Source of the DNA: Corynebacterium bouchesdurhonense
GTDB lineage: Bacteria; Actinomycetota; Actinomycetes; Mycobacteriales; Mycobacteriaceae
DNA: 64,000 nt
NCBI RefSeq assembly: GCF_900078305.2
Contig: NZ_LT546027.1
Span: forward strand, 124,001 to 188,000
Direction: 5' to 3'
The notes below the pieces were generated by a model. It was not told the DNA's origin, searched no databases, and worked only from the letters and a program-made list of their open reading frames with translations. The stretch's first letter is position 1; each line of letters starts with the position of its first letter. The translations under genes and the position numbers were made by a program. This document shows, piece by piece, positions 29,011-38,713 of the stretch.

Positions 29011-30113
29011 AGCACGTCGCCGATCTGGCTGAGCCACTCGGAGTAGAAGGCGGCCAGGCCCATCGCCACGCCCATCCCCGCGATGAGCCAGAAGCGGATC
29101 ACCACGGTGGTCTCGGGCCAGCCGCTGCGCTCAAAGTGGTGGTGGAAGGGAGCCATGCGGAACACGCGCTTGCCGGTGGTCTTGAACGACGCCACCTGGA
29201 TGACCACGGAAGCGGCCTCGATCACGAACAGCGCGCCGATGATCACCATCAACAGCTCGGTGCGCGAGCACACGGACAAGCCGGCCACCAGGCCGCCGAG
29301 TGCGAGGGAACCGGTGTCGCCCATGAAAATCTTCGCGGGCGCGGCGTTCCACCATAGAAAGCCCATGCAGGCACCGAAACCGGACGCGGCCAGCACGGCC
29401 AGCTCCAGCGGGTCGCGCACCGAGTAGCAGCCGGGGGCCGCCGCCGCGGCGCAGGAGTTCCGGAACTGCCAGAAGGTGATAAAGGTGTACGCCGCCATCA
29501 CCAGCGCCGTGGTGCCCGCGGCGAGGCCGTCGAGGCCGTCGGTGAGGTTCACGGCGTTGGACCACGCGGCGAGCAGGAGGTAGATGAACAGCAGGAACAC
29601 AACCGTGCCGAGGACGCCGCCGAAGCCGTCCACGTTCAGCGTCTCGATGTCGCGGGCGAAGCTAAGGAAAGTCGACCCCGGGGTAAGGCCCTTGTCGTCC
29701 GGGAACCGGAGGATGAGCAGACCGAAGACGATAGCGATGGCGAACTGGGAGATCAGCTTGGCCGTCTTGTTCAGGCCCAGGTTGCGCTTGAGAAAGAGCT
29801 TGATGCCGTCATCTGCGAAGCCGACCATGCCGAGCGCCAGGGTGAGGCCCAGCACCAGCAGGCCGGAGGCGGTGAATCCGTCGTGCCCCTGCGCCACGGC
29901 GACGGCGGCACTGACCACGTAGCCCACGGTAATGCCGAGCAGGATGGCCAGCCCGCCCATGGTGGGCGTGCCGCGCTTCTTGGCGTGCCACTGGGGGCCG
30001 TCCTCGCGGATCTCCTGGCCCATCTCCCGGCGGTGGAAGTACCTGATGAGGAGGGGCGTGGTGAAAATCGAGACGAGGAAGCTGACTACCCCCGCGATGA
30101 TGAGCTGAACCAT
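29007..30113 (-). CDS. mraY: Phospho-N-acetylmuramoyl-pentapeptide transferase (MraY)
   Basis: Transfers phospho-MurNAc-pentapeptide to undecaprenyl phosphate, forming lipid I. 368 aa with about ten membrane segments. Active-site and Mg-binding motifs: GVPTMGG-like [59 protein letters not shown] and the HHHFE-type loop [15 protein letters not shown]. Located between murF (14 nt) and murD (overlap). Confidence 0.97.
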   Translation of the reverse strand: MVQLIIAGVVSFLVSIFTTPLLIRYFHRREMGQEIREDGPQWHAKKRGTPTMGGLAILLGITVGYVVSAAVAVAQGHDGFTASGLLVLGLTLALGMVGFADDGIKLFLKRNLGLNKTAKLISQFAIAIVFGLLILRFPDDKGLTPGSTFLSFARDIETLNVDGFGGVLGTVVFLLFIYLLLAAWSNAVNLTDGLDGLAAGTTALVMAAYTFITFWQFRNSCAAAAAPGCYSVRDPLELAVLAASGFGACMGFLWWNAAPAKIFMGDTGSLALGGLVAGLSVCSRTELLMVIIGALFVIEAASVVIQVASFKTTGKRVFRMAPFHHHFERSGWPETTVVIRFWLIAGMGVAMGLAAFYSEWLSQIGDVL

Positions 30114-30127
30114 GGTGCCGTCGCTTT

Positions 30128-31681
30128 CTACCGTCCTGCTTCGTTCTCTTCGGCGCTACCTAGCGTATGCGGGCGCAGGAGCTGCTCCGCCACCGCCCAG
30201 AGGCCGAGCGCGTTGGAGGCCTTAACCAGCACAACGTCCCGGTCGCGCCGCTCACGCCAGCCCTCGGCGCCGGCCGGCGTCGAGGCGAGGAGTGTCTCCA
30301 CCTCAGCGGCAGCGCCGGCGGCGTCGGCCACCTCGAGCGTGTGCACGCCCTCGCCGCGGGCGGCCTCCGCCAGCGCCTCCGTGGCGGGGTTGAAACCGAC
30401 GGTGACCAGGTGCGTGACGCGGTAGCGCGCCAGCTCCTCCGCCAGCGCAGCGTGGGCGCGCACCGAGTCCTCGCCCAACTCCCCCATCTCGCCCAGCACC
30501 GCCACCGAGCGCACGCCCGGACGCGCCGCCGCGGTGAAGCCCAAGGCAGCGATACCGGCGCGCATGGATTCCGGGTTGGCGTTGTAGGCGTCATTAATCA
30601 CCGTCACCCCATCCGGGCGGGTGTTCACGTCCATGCGGTTGACCGAGACCGAGTGTGCGCCGCTGAGCGCGTCCGCCACCACTGCCGCGTCGATGCCGCA
30701 CTCCATGCCCACCGCGGCTGCGGCAAGCGCGTTGGACACCTGGTGCGCGCCGAACACGTTGAGCTCAACACGCTGCGGCGGCGCGTCCGGGCTGTGCAGG
30801 GTGAAGGTCGCACGCGCCAGCTCGTCCAGCTCCACGTCCGTGGCGTAGTAATCCGCCGGGTTGCCCTCCGCGGAGAATGTGACCACCCGCGCGGCGGTGC
30901 GGCTGCGCATGGCGGAGACCAGGTCATCATCGGCGTTGAGCACCGCCACTCCCCCGTCCGCGGCGGGCGGGAGCGCCTCCACCAGCTCGCCCTTGGCCAG
31001 CGCGATGTTCTCCCGGGAGCCGAACTCCCCCAGGTGCGCCGATCCCACGTTGAGCACCACGCCCACCTGGGGCGGGGCGATGCGGGCGAGGTGGGCGATG
31101 TGGCCCACCCCGCGCGCCGACATCTCGGCCACCAGAAAGTCCGTGTCCGTGGTGCACCGCAGCACGGTGTACGGGTGGCCGATCTCGTTGTTGAAGGAGC
31201 CGGGCGGGGCCACCGTCTCACCCGCGCGCGCGAGCACAGCGGCGATAAGGTCCTTCGTAGAGGTCTTGCCCGCCGAGCCCGTCACCCCGGTAATGCGCAG
31301 CCCGTGGTGCGCGGTCAGCTCGCGCGCCACGTGGGCGGCGAGCGCCGACATCCCGGCCACCACCCCGGCGGCCGAGCCGTCCGGGTCGCCCGCCGCCAAG
31401 TCCGAATTGTCGCCCTCGCGGCGGGGCACCTTGGGCAGCACAATTGCCGGCTGGCCCACCTCGCGGGTGGTCAGGGCCGCCACCGCGCCGTTGGCCGCCG
31501 CCGCGGCGACGTAGTCGTGGCCGTCCACCCGTGCGCCCGGGAGCGCGACGAAGAGCCCGCCCGGGGTGATCTTCCGCGAGTCGAACTCGACGAAGCTGCT
31601 CACGCGGGCGGCCGGGTCCGCCTCGGGGCTAAGCCGACCTCCGGTGATGTCCGCGATGTCTTGCAGCGAAAGCGTAATCAT
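30128..31681 (-). CDS. murF: UDP-N-acetylmuramoyl-tripeptide--D-alanyl-D-alanine ligase
   Basis: Adds the D-Ala-D-Ala dipeptide to the stem. 517 aa: N-domain [20 protein letters not shown], ATPase domain [37 protein letters not shown] and [18 protein letters not shown]-domain [20 protein letters not shown] and VLGEMGELG. It starts 5 nt after the murE stop. An extra acidic insert near residues 85-105 ([19 protein letters not shown]) is longer than usual for MurF and may be strain- or genus-specific. Confidence 0.96.
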   Translation of the reverse strand: MITLSLQDIADITGGRLSPEADPAARVSSFVEFDSRKITPGGLFVALPGARVDGHDYVAAAAANGAVAALTTREVGQPAIVLPKVPRREGDNSDLAAGDPDGSAAGVVAGMSALAAHVARELTAHHGLRITGVTGSAGKTSTKDLIAAVLARAGETVAPPGSFNNEIGHPYTVLRCTTDTDFLVAEMSARGVGHIAHLARIAPPQVGVVLNVGSAHLGEFGSRENIALAKGELVEALPPAADGGVAVLNADDDLVSAMRSRTAARVVTFSAEGNPADYYATDVELDELARATFTLHSPDAPPQRVELNVFGAHQVSNALAAAAVGMECGIDAAVVADALSGAHSVSVNRMDVNTRPDGVTVINDAYNANPESMRAGIAALGFTAAARPGVRSVAVLGEMGELGEDSVRAHAALAEELARYRVTHLVTVGFNPATEALAEAARGEGVHTLEVADAAGAAAEVETLLASTPAGAEGWRERRDRDVVLVKASNALGLWAVAEQLLRPHTLGSAEENEAGR

Positions 31682-31686
31682 GTCTC

Positions 31687-33234
31687 TTACTCCCCACCTA
31701 TCCGGTGCACTCGCGCTTCCAGCGCGCGGGCCATCTCTTCCCTGTCGTCGAAGTGGTGCGTGGTGGTGCCCACAATCTGGCCCACCTCGTGGCCCTTGCC
31801 CACCACAATCACCGCGTCGCCGGGCAGGGCCCAGGCCACAAGCTGATCGATGGCCTCGCCGCGGTGGCCCACTTCCCGGATCTCCACGCCCGCGCCGGCC
31901 GCCTCCCGCGCGCCCTCGAGGACCGCGGCGCGGATGGCGGCGGGGTCCTCGGTTCGCGGGTTGTCGTCGGTGACAATCACCAGGTCGGCGCGCGCCGCGG
32001 CCTCGCGGCCCATCACGGGGCGCTTGGACGCGTCGCGGTCGCCGCCGGCGCCGAGCACTACCCCGACGCGCCCACTGACCTGCCCGCGCAGCGTGTCCAG
32101 GACAGCGGCCACGGCGGCGGGCTTGTGCGCGTAGTCCACCACGGCCACGAAGTCCTGACCGCGGTCGATGCGCTGCATCCGGCCCGGCACGCTGGCCTCG
32201 GAGAGGCCCGAGATGAACGCTTCCGGGTCCACCCCCACCTCGGCGGCGAGCGCGACGGCTAGCGCGGCGTTGGCTACGTTGAACGCGCCGGGCAGGGGCA
32301 AGGTGAACTCATAGGTTGCGTCGCCAAGCACGAGCTCCACCTCCTGCGCACCCGAATCGTCGGCGCCGAGCTGGGTGGCGGCAACATCCACGCCGGCCTG
32401 GCCGCGCGTGCCCACTGTGACGGGGTTGCGCGCCACGCGGGCCATGCGCTCGCCCCACTCGTCGTCGACGCAGATCACGCTGCGCTCAGCATGAAGCGGG
32501 GAGGCCGGGTCAAAGAAGAGGGCTTTCGCCTCGAAGTAGTCCTCCATCGTCGGGTGGAAGTCGAGGTGGTCCTGGGAGAGGTTGGTAAAACCGGCTGCGT
32601 CGAAAAGCGTGCCCCCAACCCTGCCGAGCATGAGCGCGTGGGAGGACACCTCCATCACCACGTGCGTGACCCCCTCGCGCGCCATGCGGGCGAACAGCGC
32701 CTGCAGCGTCGGTGCCTCGGGGGTGGTCAGCGCGGTAGGCACGTCCACGCCCTTGATGCGGGTGCCGGTGGTGCCGATCAGCCCCACGCTGCATCCGGCC
32801 GCGGTCAGGCCCCGCTCCAAGAGGTAGGTCGTGGTGGTTTTGCCGCTCGTGCCGGTCACGCCGATGAGCTTCATGCTTTTCGACGCCCACCCGTACACCT
32901 CGGCCGCGACCTCGCCCAGCACCCGCCGCACGTCATCAACCACGAGGACCGGGCGCGTGTCCGGGGTGCCCGCGATGATGGCCAGGCCCTCCCGGTCGGT
33001 GAGGATCGCGCCGGCGGCGGAGTCGAAGGCGTAGCGGGCGCCGTGCACGCGCGTGCCCGGCAGCGCCGCGAAGAGGCCGCCCGGCTCGACGGCCGCGGAA
33101 TCCAGGCTCACCGACGCAACCGGCCAGTCCGCCCGCGGCGCGTGCACCAGCTCGGCGCCCGCGATCTCCGCCAGCCTCGCCAGGGTTGGCCCGGCTGCCC
33201 GGTCCGCGTCTGCCGCGTGTGTCACGTGTGTCAC
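31687..33234 (-). CDS. murE: UDP-MurNAc-L-Ala-D-Glu--meso-DAP ligase
   Basis: Adds meso-diaminopimelate to the stem peptide. 515 aa; motifs SLDSAAVEPGGLFAALPGTR, ATPase loop GVTGTSGKTTTTYLLERGL, EVSSHALMLGRVGG, FTNLSQDHLDFHPTMEDYFE, and the DAP-specificity motif DNPR in VIVTDDNPRTEDPAAIRA. DNPR indicates a meso-DAP rather than Lys peptidoglycan, consistent with ltsA downstream in the window (DAP amidation). 40 nt separate it from ftsI. Confidence 0.97.
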   Translation of the reverse strand: MTHVTHAADADRAAGPTLARLAEIAGAELVHAPRADWPVASVSLDSAAVEPGGLFAALPGTRVHGARYAFDSAAGAILTDREGLAIIAGTPDTRPVLVVDDVRRVLGEVAAEVYGWASKSMKLIGVTGTSGKTTTTYLLERGLTAAGCSVGLIGTTGTRIKGVDVPTALTTPEAPTLQALFARMAREGVTHVVMEVSSHALMLGRVGGTLFDAAGFTNLSQDHLDFHPTMEDYFEAKALFFDPASPLHAERSVICVDDEWGERMARVARNPVTVGTRGQAGVDVAATQLGADDSGAQEVELVLGDATYEFTLPLPGAFNVANAALAVALAAEVGVDPEAFISGLSEASVPGRMQRIDRGQDFVAVVDYAHKPAAVAAVLDTLRGQVSGRVGVVLGAGGDRDASKRPVMGREAAARADLVIVTDDNPRTEDPAAIRAAVLEGAREAAGAGVEIREVGHRGEAIDQLVAWALPGDAVIVVGKGHEVGQIVGTTTHHFDDREEMARALEARVHRIGGE

Positions 33235-33274
33235 CGTGCTGTCTCCTTCCGCGTTGGGGTGGTGTGTGCTGCCT

Positions 33275-35251
33275 CTATTGTGCCTGGAGCACGAACGGCT
33301 CGGCCGGCGGGCTCAGCGGGACGTTTTCCCGGTTCAGCAGCCAGCTAGCGATCTCCTTGAACACCGGCGCCGCCGACTGGCCGCCCATGCCGCCGCGCAG
33401 CGGGCCGCGCTGGGGCTCGTCCAGCATGATGGCCACCACAAAACGCGGGTCGTCCGCCGGAGCGATGCCCGCGAAGGTGATCCAGAACTGGCTCTGGGAG
33501 TACGCGCCCGTCTCCTCGTTCACCTTCTGCGCGGTGCCCGTCTTGCCGGCCAGCTGGTAACCCTCCAGCTCGCTGCCGCCTGCGGTGCCGTTCTGCAGCC
33601 CCGCCGGGTCCGACTGGAAGGTGGAGCGGAACATGTCCACCACCGTGCGCGCCGTCTCCTCGCTCACCACACGGGTGCGCTCCGGGGCCGGCTGCGCCAC
33701 CTCCTGGCCGTCCGGGCCGGTCACCTTGGAGATGATGCGCGGCTCCACCCGCTCCCCGCCGTTGGCCAGAGACTGGTACACGCTGGCTAGCTGCAGGGAG
33801 GTCCAGCTCATGCCCTGCCCGATGGGCAGGTTGGCAAAGGTGCCGCCCGACCACTGCTCTCGCACCGGGACGAGGCCAGCGGACTCGTTGGGCAGCTCGA
33901 TGCCGGTGGTTGTGCCGATGCCGAAGCGCTGAAGGTAGTCCCAGTACCGGTCCTCCCCCAGCTGCTGCGCGAGCTGCAGGGTACCCACGTTGGAGGACTT
34001 ACCAAAGATGCCCGCCGTGGTGTACGGCGCGACACCGTGCGGCCAGGCATCGTTGACCGTGATGCCGGCCATGTCGATCGAGCCCGGCACCTGGTGCACC
34101 TGCTTCGGGTCGGTCAACCCCTCCTCGATCGCGGCGGCAGCGGTGATGATCTTCGCCACCGAGCCCGGCTCGAAGGGGTGGGAAATGGCGATGTTTTCAA
34201 AGTCGCGCCCCTGCGCCAGCTGCTTCTCCAGGTTGCCGTTCGGGTCGATGGTGTCCGTGTTCGCCATCGCGAGCACCTCGCCCGTGTGCGCGTCCAGCAC
34301 CACCGCCTGCGCGTCCTTGGCCAGCGAGTTCTCCTTCGCCTGCTCGAGGGTCTGCTGCACGAACGTCTGCAGGTCCAGGTCGATGGTCAGCTCGATCTTG
34401 GCGCCGTCCACCGCCGGCACCACGTCGCGCAGCGTGCCGGGGATGGACTGCCCGTCGCCCGAGACGTCCTCGGTAGAGCGCCCGTTGATGCCGGTGAGCA
34501 CCGCGTCGCTGGACGCCTCCAGGCCGAACTGGCCGTGCCCGTCCATGGAGACCTTGCCCAGGATGTTCTCCCCGATCGCCCCGTTGGGGTACTGGCGGAT
34601 GTCCTGGCGGTCCGCCGCCACGCCGTGGAACTTCGACGCAATCTGCTGCGCCACGTCCGGGTCCACGTTGCGCACCAGCACCTCGTAGTCGGTGTCCGCG
34701 CGCAGCTTGTCCAGGATCTCCCGCGAGCTCACGTCGCCCACGCGGGTGTGGTCGGCCTCCGCGTCCTTTTCCTTATCAGTGCTCTGGCCGCCCTCCGCGC
34801 CGATCATGGTCGGAATTTCGTTGGCCATGGTGCGCAGCACGTCCTCGACCCGGGCGTCGATCTGCGCGTCGATGGCCTCCCTCGAGGCGCCGTCGATACG
34901 CATTTGCAGCTCCTGCTGCTCGCGGATCTCCTTGCGCAGGGTCATCGGCGAAACGGTCAGGGAGCGGGCCTGCATGGTGTACGCGAGGCGGTTGCCGTTG
35001 CGGTCCACCACCTCGCCGCGGCGCGCGGGTTCATCGTAAACGCGCTCGCGCTGGTGCTGAGCCTGCACGCGGAGGTCCGAGCCCCACACCACCTGCACCC
35101 AGAACAGGCGGCCGATCAGCAGCGCGCCGACCGCGAGGAAGACCACCGCTAGCCAGAACGCGCGGCGGTTCGTTACCTGCGCCTGCGATTCGGGGGCTTT
35201 TGCTTGCCGACGCCCCCCACGCGGCCCACCGCCTCTCACCACGCTGCCCAC
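33275..35251 (-). CDS. ftsI: Septal transpeptidase, class B PBP (FtsI/PBP3)
   Basis: Cross-links septal peptidoglycan with FtsW. 658 aa: cytoplasmic basic N-terminus, one membrane segment (FWLAVVFLAVGALLIGRLFW), PBP dimerisation domain, and transpeptidase domain with SxxK in FEPGSVAKIITAAAA (near residue 362), SxN in FGKSSNVGTLQLAQ (near 420) and KTG in YQLAGKTGTAQKVNEETGA (near 570). No PASTA domain follows; it ends EPFVLQAQ. The N-terminal codons for RRQAKAPES contain the recurrent 11-mer (35202-35212). Located 73 nt downstream of ftsL. Confidence 0.96.
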   Translation of the reverse strand: MGSVVRGGGPRGGRRQAKAPESQAQVTNRRAFWLAVVFLAVGALLIGRLFWVQVVWGSDLRVQAQHQRERVYDEPARRGEVVDRNGNRLAYTMQARSLTVSPMTLRKEIREQQELQMRIDGASREAIDAQIDARVEDVLRTMANEIPTMIGAEGGQSTDKEKDAEADHTRVGDVSSREILDKLRADTDYEVLVRNVDPDVAQQIASKFHGVAADRQDIRQYPNGAIGENILGKVSMDGHGQFGLEASSDAVLTGINGRSTEDVSGDGQSIPGTLRDVVPAVDGAKIELTIDLDLQTFVQQTLEQAKENSLAKDAQAVVLDAHTGEVLAMANTDTIDPNGNLEKQLAQGRDFENIAISHPFEPGSVAKIITAAAAIEEGLTDPKQVHQVPGSIDMAGITVNDAWPHGVAPYTTAGIFGKSSNVGTLQLAQQLGEDRYWDYLQRFGIGTTTGIELPNESAGLVPVREQWSGGTFANLPIGQGMSWTSLQLASVYQSLANGGERVEPRIISKVTGPDGQEVAQPAPERTRVVSEETARTVVDMFRSTFQSDPAGLQNGTAGGSELEGYQLAGKTGTAQKVNEETGAYSQSQFWITFAGIAPADDPRFVVAIMLDEPQRGPLRGGMGGQSAAPVFKEIASWLLNRENVPLSPPAEPFVLQAQ

Positions 35252-35324
35252 CTGCCTGTCCTACTGTCTGCTTGCCGTCCACCACATACTGCCCGCCGCC
35301 CGCCCGGATCGGCGGGATCACACG

Positions 35325-36029
35325 CTAGAAGTTGGCGGGAACGTTTGGCTGGTACGGCAGTAGGGTGTCCACGGCCGGGCCCGCGTTCCCCGGTTGCCCC
35401 AGCACGTTGCCGCCCGGCAGCTGGGTCAGGGAATCGCCCAGCTCGCTCGTGGCGCGCTGGTCGCTCGACGCGCGGGTCGCCCGCGTCGGCGCACCGTTCA
35501 CGTCGCGCACCTGGGAGACCGACTCCGGGTTGAACTCGCGGCGGCGCTCCACGCGGCCGTCCGCGGCCACATCCACCACGCCCGGCTCTGAGGCGACGAG
35601 CATGCCGGACTCCGCCGCGCGCTGCGCGATCTCCGCGGTGGAGCGCAAGTCCTCCAAGTCGCGGTTGAGGGATTCGACCTCGTTCTTTAGGGTGCGCTCC
35701 TGCGACTGCAGCTGCTGGATGGCAAAAGTCTGCGTCGTGGACAGACCCGAAAGGAGCATCGCCACGGCCACGCCCACGATCAGCAGCACCACGGCCACGC
35801 CGCCGGTTTTCACCAGCGGGTTCTTCTCTTGGACGGGGCCCGCTACTCGACGCCCCCGGACGCTGACCACCTGCTGCGAGCCGAGCCGCCCCCGGGATTT
35901 GCCGTGCGGCACGTGCGGGCGCACGCCCGGCGCTTGGCCCGGCGCTTGGGCGGGAGTGGCCGTGCGCGACGGGCGGGTGCGCGGCAGCGTGGAGGTGCGA
36001 GGGGCGGAGGCGATGTCGCGGACTGCCAT
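35325..36029 (-). CDS. ftsL: FtsL-like divisome protein (internal start within the fused frame)
   Basis: The normal ftsL would be this 234-aa product: a basic Pro-rich N-terminus beginning [20 protein letters not shown], one membrane segment ([20 protein letters not shown]), a short coiled coil with heptads ([20 protein letters not shown], then [20 protein letters not shown]), and a disordered tail rich in Pro/Gly/Asn. Coiled-coil/TM architecture, size and position before ftsI identify it as FtsL. Its own ribosome site (AAGAGAG) and ATG lie inside the left arm of a perfect 70-bp inverted repeat, so they would be buried in a hairpin in the mRNA. It may therefore be made mainly as part of the fused frame. 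Confidence 0.8.
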   Translation of the reverse strand: MAVRDIASAPRTSTLPRTRPSRTATPAQAPGQAPGVRPHVPHGKSRGRLGSQQVVSVRGRRVAGPVQEKNPLVKTGGVAVVLLIVGVAVAMLLSGLSTTQTFAIQQLQSQERTLKNEVESLNRDLEDLRSTAEIAQRAAESGMLVASEPGVVDVAADGRVERRREFNPESVSQVRDVNGAPTRATRASSDQRATSELGDSLTQLPGGNVLGQPGNAGPAVDTLLPYQPNVPANF

Positions 36030-37133
36030 GATGTCACTCTCTTTCGGGTCGTTGTGCGGGGGCTGGGGTGGAGAGAGTGACATCATGGCAGTCCGCGACA
36101 TCGCCTCCGCCCCTCGCACCTCCACGCTGCCGCGCACCCGCACCGGCGCCGCGCGGGAGTTGAGCTCGATCTCCGCCTCCGACGCCTTCTCCGCCCCGCG
36201 GGTGATCGGGGCGAAGCGCGCGGCGCTGCCGGGCAGATCCATCGGCAGGCCGGCCGGCGTAGTCGAGGTGGTCAGCTCGGCGAAGGCGGACTTGATGATC
36301 TTGTCCTCGAGCGACTGGTAACTCATGAACACCACGCGACCGCCCGGGCCGAGCAAGTCACAGATGACGGGCACGGCGTTCTCCACCGCCTCCAACTCGC
36401 GGTTGACCTCCACCCGCAGCGCCTGGAACGTGCGCTTGGCGGGGTGGCCGCCCGTGCGCCTCGAGGCCGCCGGGATCGTGTCGTAGAGCAGCTCCACCAG
36501 GCGGCCGCTGCGCTCGAACGGTTCGCGCTCGCGCTCCCTGAGCACGGCGGCCGCGATCTTGCCGGCGAAGCGCTCGTCGCCGTACGTTTTCAAAATGCGC
36601 GCGAGGTCCCCGTGCGAGTAGGTGTTGAGTACCTCCGCGGCGGTAATGCCCGCCGTGGGGTCCATCCGCATGTCCAGGGGCGCGTCCACCTTGTACGCAA
36701 AGCCGCGCTCCTCCTGATCCAGCTGCATCGAGGACACACCCAAGTCGAATAGGGCACCGGCAACCCCGACTTCGCGCACGGCATCGAAGGCGGGTCCGGT
36801 GCCGCCGAGGATCGGCTCGGCAATGTGATCGAAGCGGGCGCGGACCGGCGCAAACCTGTCGCCGAAGCGCTCGAGACGGGCGCACGCCTGCTCGAGCGCC
36901 GCGGGATCCCGGTCGACGCCGATGACACGGGCGCCCGGGAAGACGTTGAGGAAGTGCTCGGTGTGGCCGCCGGCTCCGAGGGTTGCGTCGACAAGCACAG
37001 CGCGATCCGCGAAGCGCTCCACGGCGGGAGCGAGCAACTCCGCCATCCGGTCGCGCATAACCGGCACGTGGCCGTGGTTCGCGTCGATGGAAAACTCCAT
37101 GTCCGCGGGCTGCGGAGACTGCTGCGATGCCAT
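35325..37133 (-). CDS. rsmH: RsmH (16S rRNA m4C1402 methyltransferase) fused in frame to FtsL
   Basis: Residues about 1-330 are a normal RsmH/Mra[19 protein letters not shown] loop [64 protein letters not shown] and [17 protein letters not shown], ending [10 protein letters not shown]. Instead of stopping there the frame runs on. Residues about 331-354 ([20 protein letters not shown]) are encoded by an inverted copy of the ftsL start, about 354-364 by the old intergenic spacer, and from Met-369 the protein is FtsL. Total 602 codons. This could be a real template-switch mutation or an assembly artefact. ATG 37133; an ATG at 37100 is also possible. Confidence 0.85.
   Translation of the reverse strand: MASQQSPQPADMEFSIDANHGHVPVMRDRMAELLAPAVERFADRAVLVDATLGAGGHTEHFLNVFPGARVIGVDRDPAALEQACARLERFGDRFAPVRARFDHIAEPILGGTGPAFDAVREVGVAGALFDLGVSSMQLDQEERGFAYKVDAPLDMRMDPTAGITAAEVLNTYSHGDLARILKTYGDERFAGKIAAAVLREREREPFERSGRLVELLYDTIPAASRRTGGHPAKRTFQALRVEVNRELEAVENAVPVICDLLGPGGRVVFMSYQSLEDKIIKSAFAELTTSTTPAGLPMDLPGSAARFAPITRGAEKASEAEIELNSRAAPVRVRGSVEVRGAEAMSRTAMMSLSPPQPPHNDPKESDIMAVRDIASAPRTSTLPRTRPSRTATPAQAPGQAPGVRPHVPHGKSRGRLGSQQVVSVRGRRVAGPVQEKNPLVKTGGVAVVLLIVGVAVAMLLSGLSTTQTFAIQQLQSQERTLKNEVESLNRDLEDLRSTAEIAQRAAESGMLVASEPGVVDVAADGRVERRREFNPESVSQVRDVNGAPTRATRASSDQRATSELGDSLTQLPGGNVLGQPGNAGPAVDTLLPYQPNVPANF
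35973..36141. repeat. Perfect 70-bp inverted repeat with 29-nt spacer at the rsmH/ftsL junction
   Basis: Bases 35973-36042 are the exact reverse complement of 36072-36141, all 70 positions; the spacer is 36043-36071. The left arm is the genuine start of ftsL with its ribosome site; the right arm is an inverted copy placed at the end of rsmH. Both arms end at GCGGGTGCGCGG-type sequence that rsmH (coding VRVR) and ftsL (coding RTRP) would share by chance, i.e. inverted microhomology at the breakpoint. Confidence 0.95.
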
Positions 37134-37318
37134 ACCGGGAATTCACCCCCCTACGAGTTGTCGGCCGCCGGTGCTTATCACGAGGGGGAGCGGGTAGAGC
37201 CCTGCCCGGGGCGGCTGCTCTGATGTCGGGGAAGTACACCAGAGCGCTCCACGCCCCGGACAGAGTCCGTACACGCTCTCCGTCAGTAGTCAGTGCCCGC
37301 AGTGTGGGTAGTCAGCCC

Positions 37319-37753
37319 TCACAGCAGACCGGAGAGAATGTCGTCATCGTCCGCCGCCGAGAAGGCGGCTTCGGTCTCTTGCTGGTAATTCGCCCAGGAC
37401 TCTGCGTCCCAGATCTCAAGAAAATCCACCGAGCCGATGACCACGCATTCCTTGGACAGGTTTGCGTACTCACGGTGCGCCGGCGACAGCGTGATGCGCC
37501 CCGAACCGTCCAGCGCCTGCTCATCCGCACTTGCAGCCAAGTTGCGGATGAACGCGCGCGCCTTCGGGTTCGTGCGAGAAGCCGCCGCCGCCTTGCGGGC
37601 GCGCGCGGCGAACTCCTCGCGGGGATAGACCGCCAGAGAGTGGTCCTGCCCCTTGGTCACCATCAACCCGTCCGCCAGGTCCTCGCGGAACTTGGCGGGC
37701 AGCGTCAGGCGCCCCTTGTCGTCGAGCTTGGGAGTGTAGGTTCCCAGAAACAT
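37319..37753 (-). CDS. mraZ: Transcriptional regulator MraZ
   Basis: Dodecameric DNA-binding regulator of the dcw cluster; 144 aa from ATG 37753, which gives the invariant start [20 protein letters not shown] and has GGAAGGTAGG upstream. Two SpoVT/AbrB-like halves are visible: [18 protein letters not shown] and [19 protein letters not shown]. The C-terminus is an acidic tail ([14 protein letters not shown]). Direct repeats of TGGGN with a 10-bp period lie upstream (37865-37890), the expected MraZ target, implying autoregulation of the cluster. Confidence 0.96.
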   Translation of the reverse strand: MFLGTYTPKLDDKGRLTLPAKFREDLADGLMVTKGQDHSLAVYPREEFAARARKAAAASRTNPKARAFIRNLAASADEQALDGSGRITLSPAHREYANLSKECVVIGSVDFLEIWDAESWANYQQETEAAFSAADDDDILSGLL

Positions 37754-37864
37754 CGGGCGACCTACCTTTCCTTCACCTTCAGACTGGAAGCTCATGCAGT
37801 TTTCTTGACGCTTCGATCCGCACGGCCCATGTAGTCAGCACGGGCCCCACGTATCTCCGCTGCG

Positions 37865-37890
37865 CCCCACTTTAACCCACTTCTCCCCAC
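37865..37890 (-). promoter_or_regulatory. MraZ-binding repeats (MRR)
   Basis: On the minus strand GTGGG GAGAA GTGGG TTAAA GTGGG: three TGGG half-sites with 10-bp spacing, matching the known TGGGN-N5 direct-repeat target of MraZ, about 110-140 nt upstream of the mraZ ATG. Confidence 0.8.
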
Positions 37891-38137
37891 CAGCGCCACA
37901 CCCCGCGGGTTTTTCGGCTTTTAATTTTCTATTTGCGCAGCGCAAGTGGGAGGTTTCTGGTGGGGCGGCGGCCCGCTGCCGTCCCGTTTCACACTGCACC
38001 TCGAGCCACACCAGCCCCTGTAGTGCATTTGCGGCGTGGGAGGATCGCCACCTCCGGCCGCTGTTCGGAGCTCACGGAGGCTCCGTGGGGCAAAGTGGGG
38101 ATTTCTTGTGGGGCAAAGTGGGGAGGGCCCACGCACG

Positions 38138-38173
38138 AAAAACCCGCCCGGGCCGGTTGAGGCCCGAACGGGT
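38138..38173 (-). terminator. Rho-independent terminator of the DUF3040 gene
   Basis: Minus strand: stem ACCCGTTCGGGCC / GGCCCGGGCGGGT with loop TCAACC, followed by TTTTT; 34 nt after the DUF3040 stop. Confidence 0.85.
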
Positions 38174-38206
38174 ACAAGGTTGCGTTCGCGGAGTGCGCTA
38201 GCGGTA

Positions 38207-38599
38207 CTACTGACGATCTTCGAATCGCCGGCGGAAACTCTCCTCCATCGCCGCACTGCGCGGGGAGCGGGGGCGCTGGCCCCGGGCGCCGGAGCGCGAT
38301 GGCGGCACCGGACGGGAGGGCGTGCGCAGCGCCATGATGCCGCCGGCCATCATCACCGCAAACCCTGCGACGCTCAGCAGGACGGCCCACATGGTAACCG
38401 ACGCCAGCGCCACGCCGCCGATGAGGAGCACCAAGCCGAGGACGAACAGGGCCACGCTGCGCATGGTTACCTGGCCGGTGCGGGGCCCCTGAGAAAAGCC
38501 GGACTCCTCAGCCACACTGCTGCCAAACCTCGGATCCTCAGCCAGCAGCGACTGTTCAATCTCACGCAGCGCGCGTTGTTCTTGCTCAGAGAGAGACAC
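38207..38599 (-). CDS. DUF3040 membrane protein
   Basis: 130-aa actinobacterial protein of unknown function. The conserved N-terminal signature MSLSEQEQRALREIEQSLLA and EDPRFGSSV define DUF3040. They are followed by two hydrophobic segments (SVALFVLGLVLLIGGVALAS and MWAVLLSVAGFAVMMAGGIM) and a basic, Pro/Arg-rich tail ending RRRFEDRQ. GTG 38599 is chosen because it gives the family start and has GGAG 8 nt upstream; an ATG ten codons earlier gives an atypical leader. DUF3040 genes commonly neighbour mraZ in Actinobacteria. Confidence 0.9.
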   Translation of the reverse strand: MSLSEQEQRALREIEQSLLAEDPRFGSSVAEESGFSQGPRTGQVTMRSVALFVLGLVLLIGGVALASVTMWAVLLSVAGFAVMMAGGIMALRTPSRPVPPSRSGARGQRPRSPRSAAMEESFRRRFEDRQ

Positions 38600-38713
38600 T
38601 GATTTACTCCGATTTACTCCACAGCTCATGGGCGGACTTGCTTTCCCTTTAAACGCCCATGCTATCCCTTTTGTTCCCGCACCCCCGGCCCGCCCGCTCC
38701 CCCGCTCCCACCC

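Larger units (their letters stand above)
37754..38206. other. 453-nt intergenic region: dcw promoter region with three clusters of TGGGG boxes
   Basis: No gene seen. From the mraZ side it holds the MraZ-box array (37865-37890), an A/T-rich stretch (37918-37932), a second pair of boxes (GTGGGA, GTGGGG near 37946-37964), and a third cluster of four GTGGGG words (38085-38123). These are followed by the terminator of the DUF3040 gene. The second and third clusters read on the plus strand and resemble each other (GTGGGAGGTTTCTGGTGGGG versus GTGGGGATTTCTTGTGGGG). Confidence 0.6.

Noticed and set aside
35332-36321. Plus-strand open frame of 329 codons through the inverted repeat, beginning opposite ftsL
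   Set aside because: It exists only because the inverted repeat copies the ftsL start onto the plus strand; composition is that of a shadow frame and the minus strand holds rsmH and ftsL.
37921-38256. Minus-strand frame of 111 codons between mraZ and the DUF3040 gene
   Set aside because: Covers the DUF3040 terminator and the TGGGG clusters and lacks a ribosome site; regulatory DNA is a better reading.
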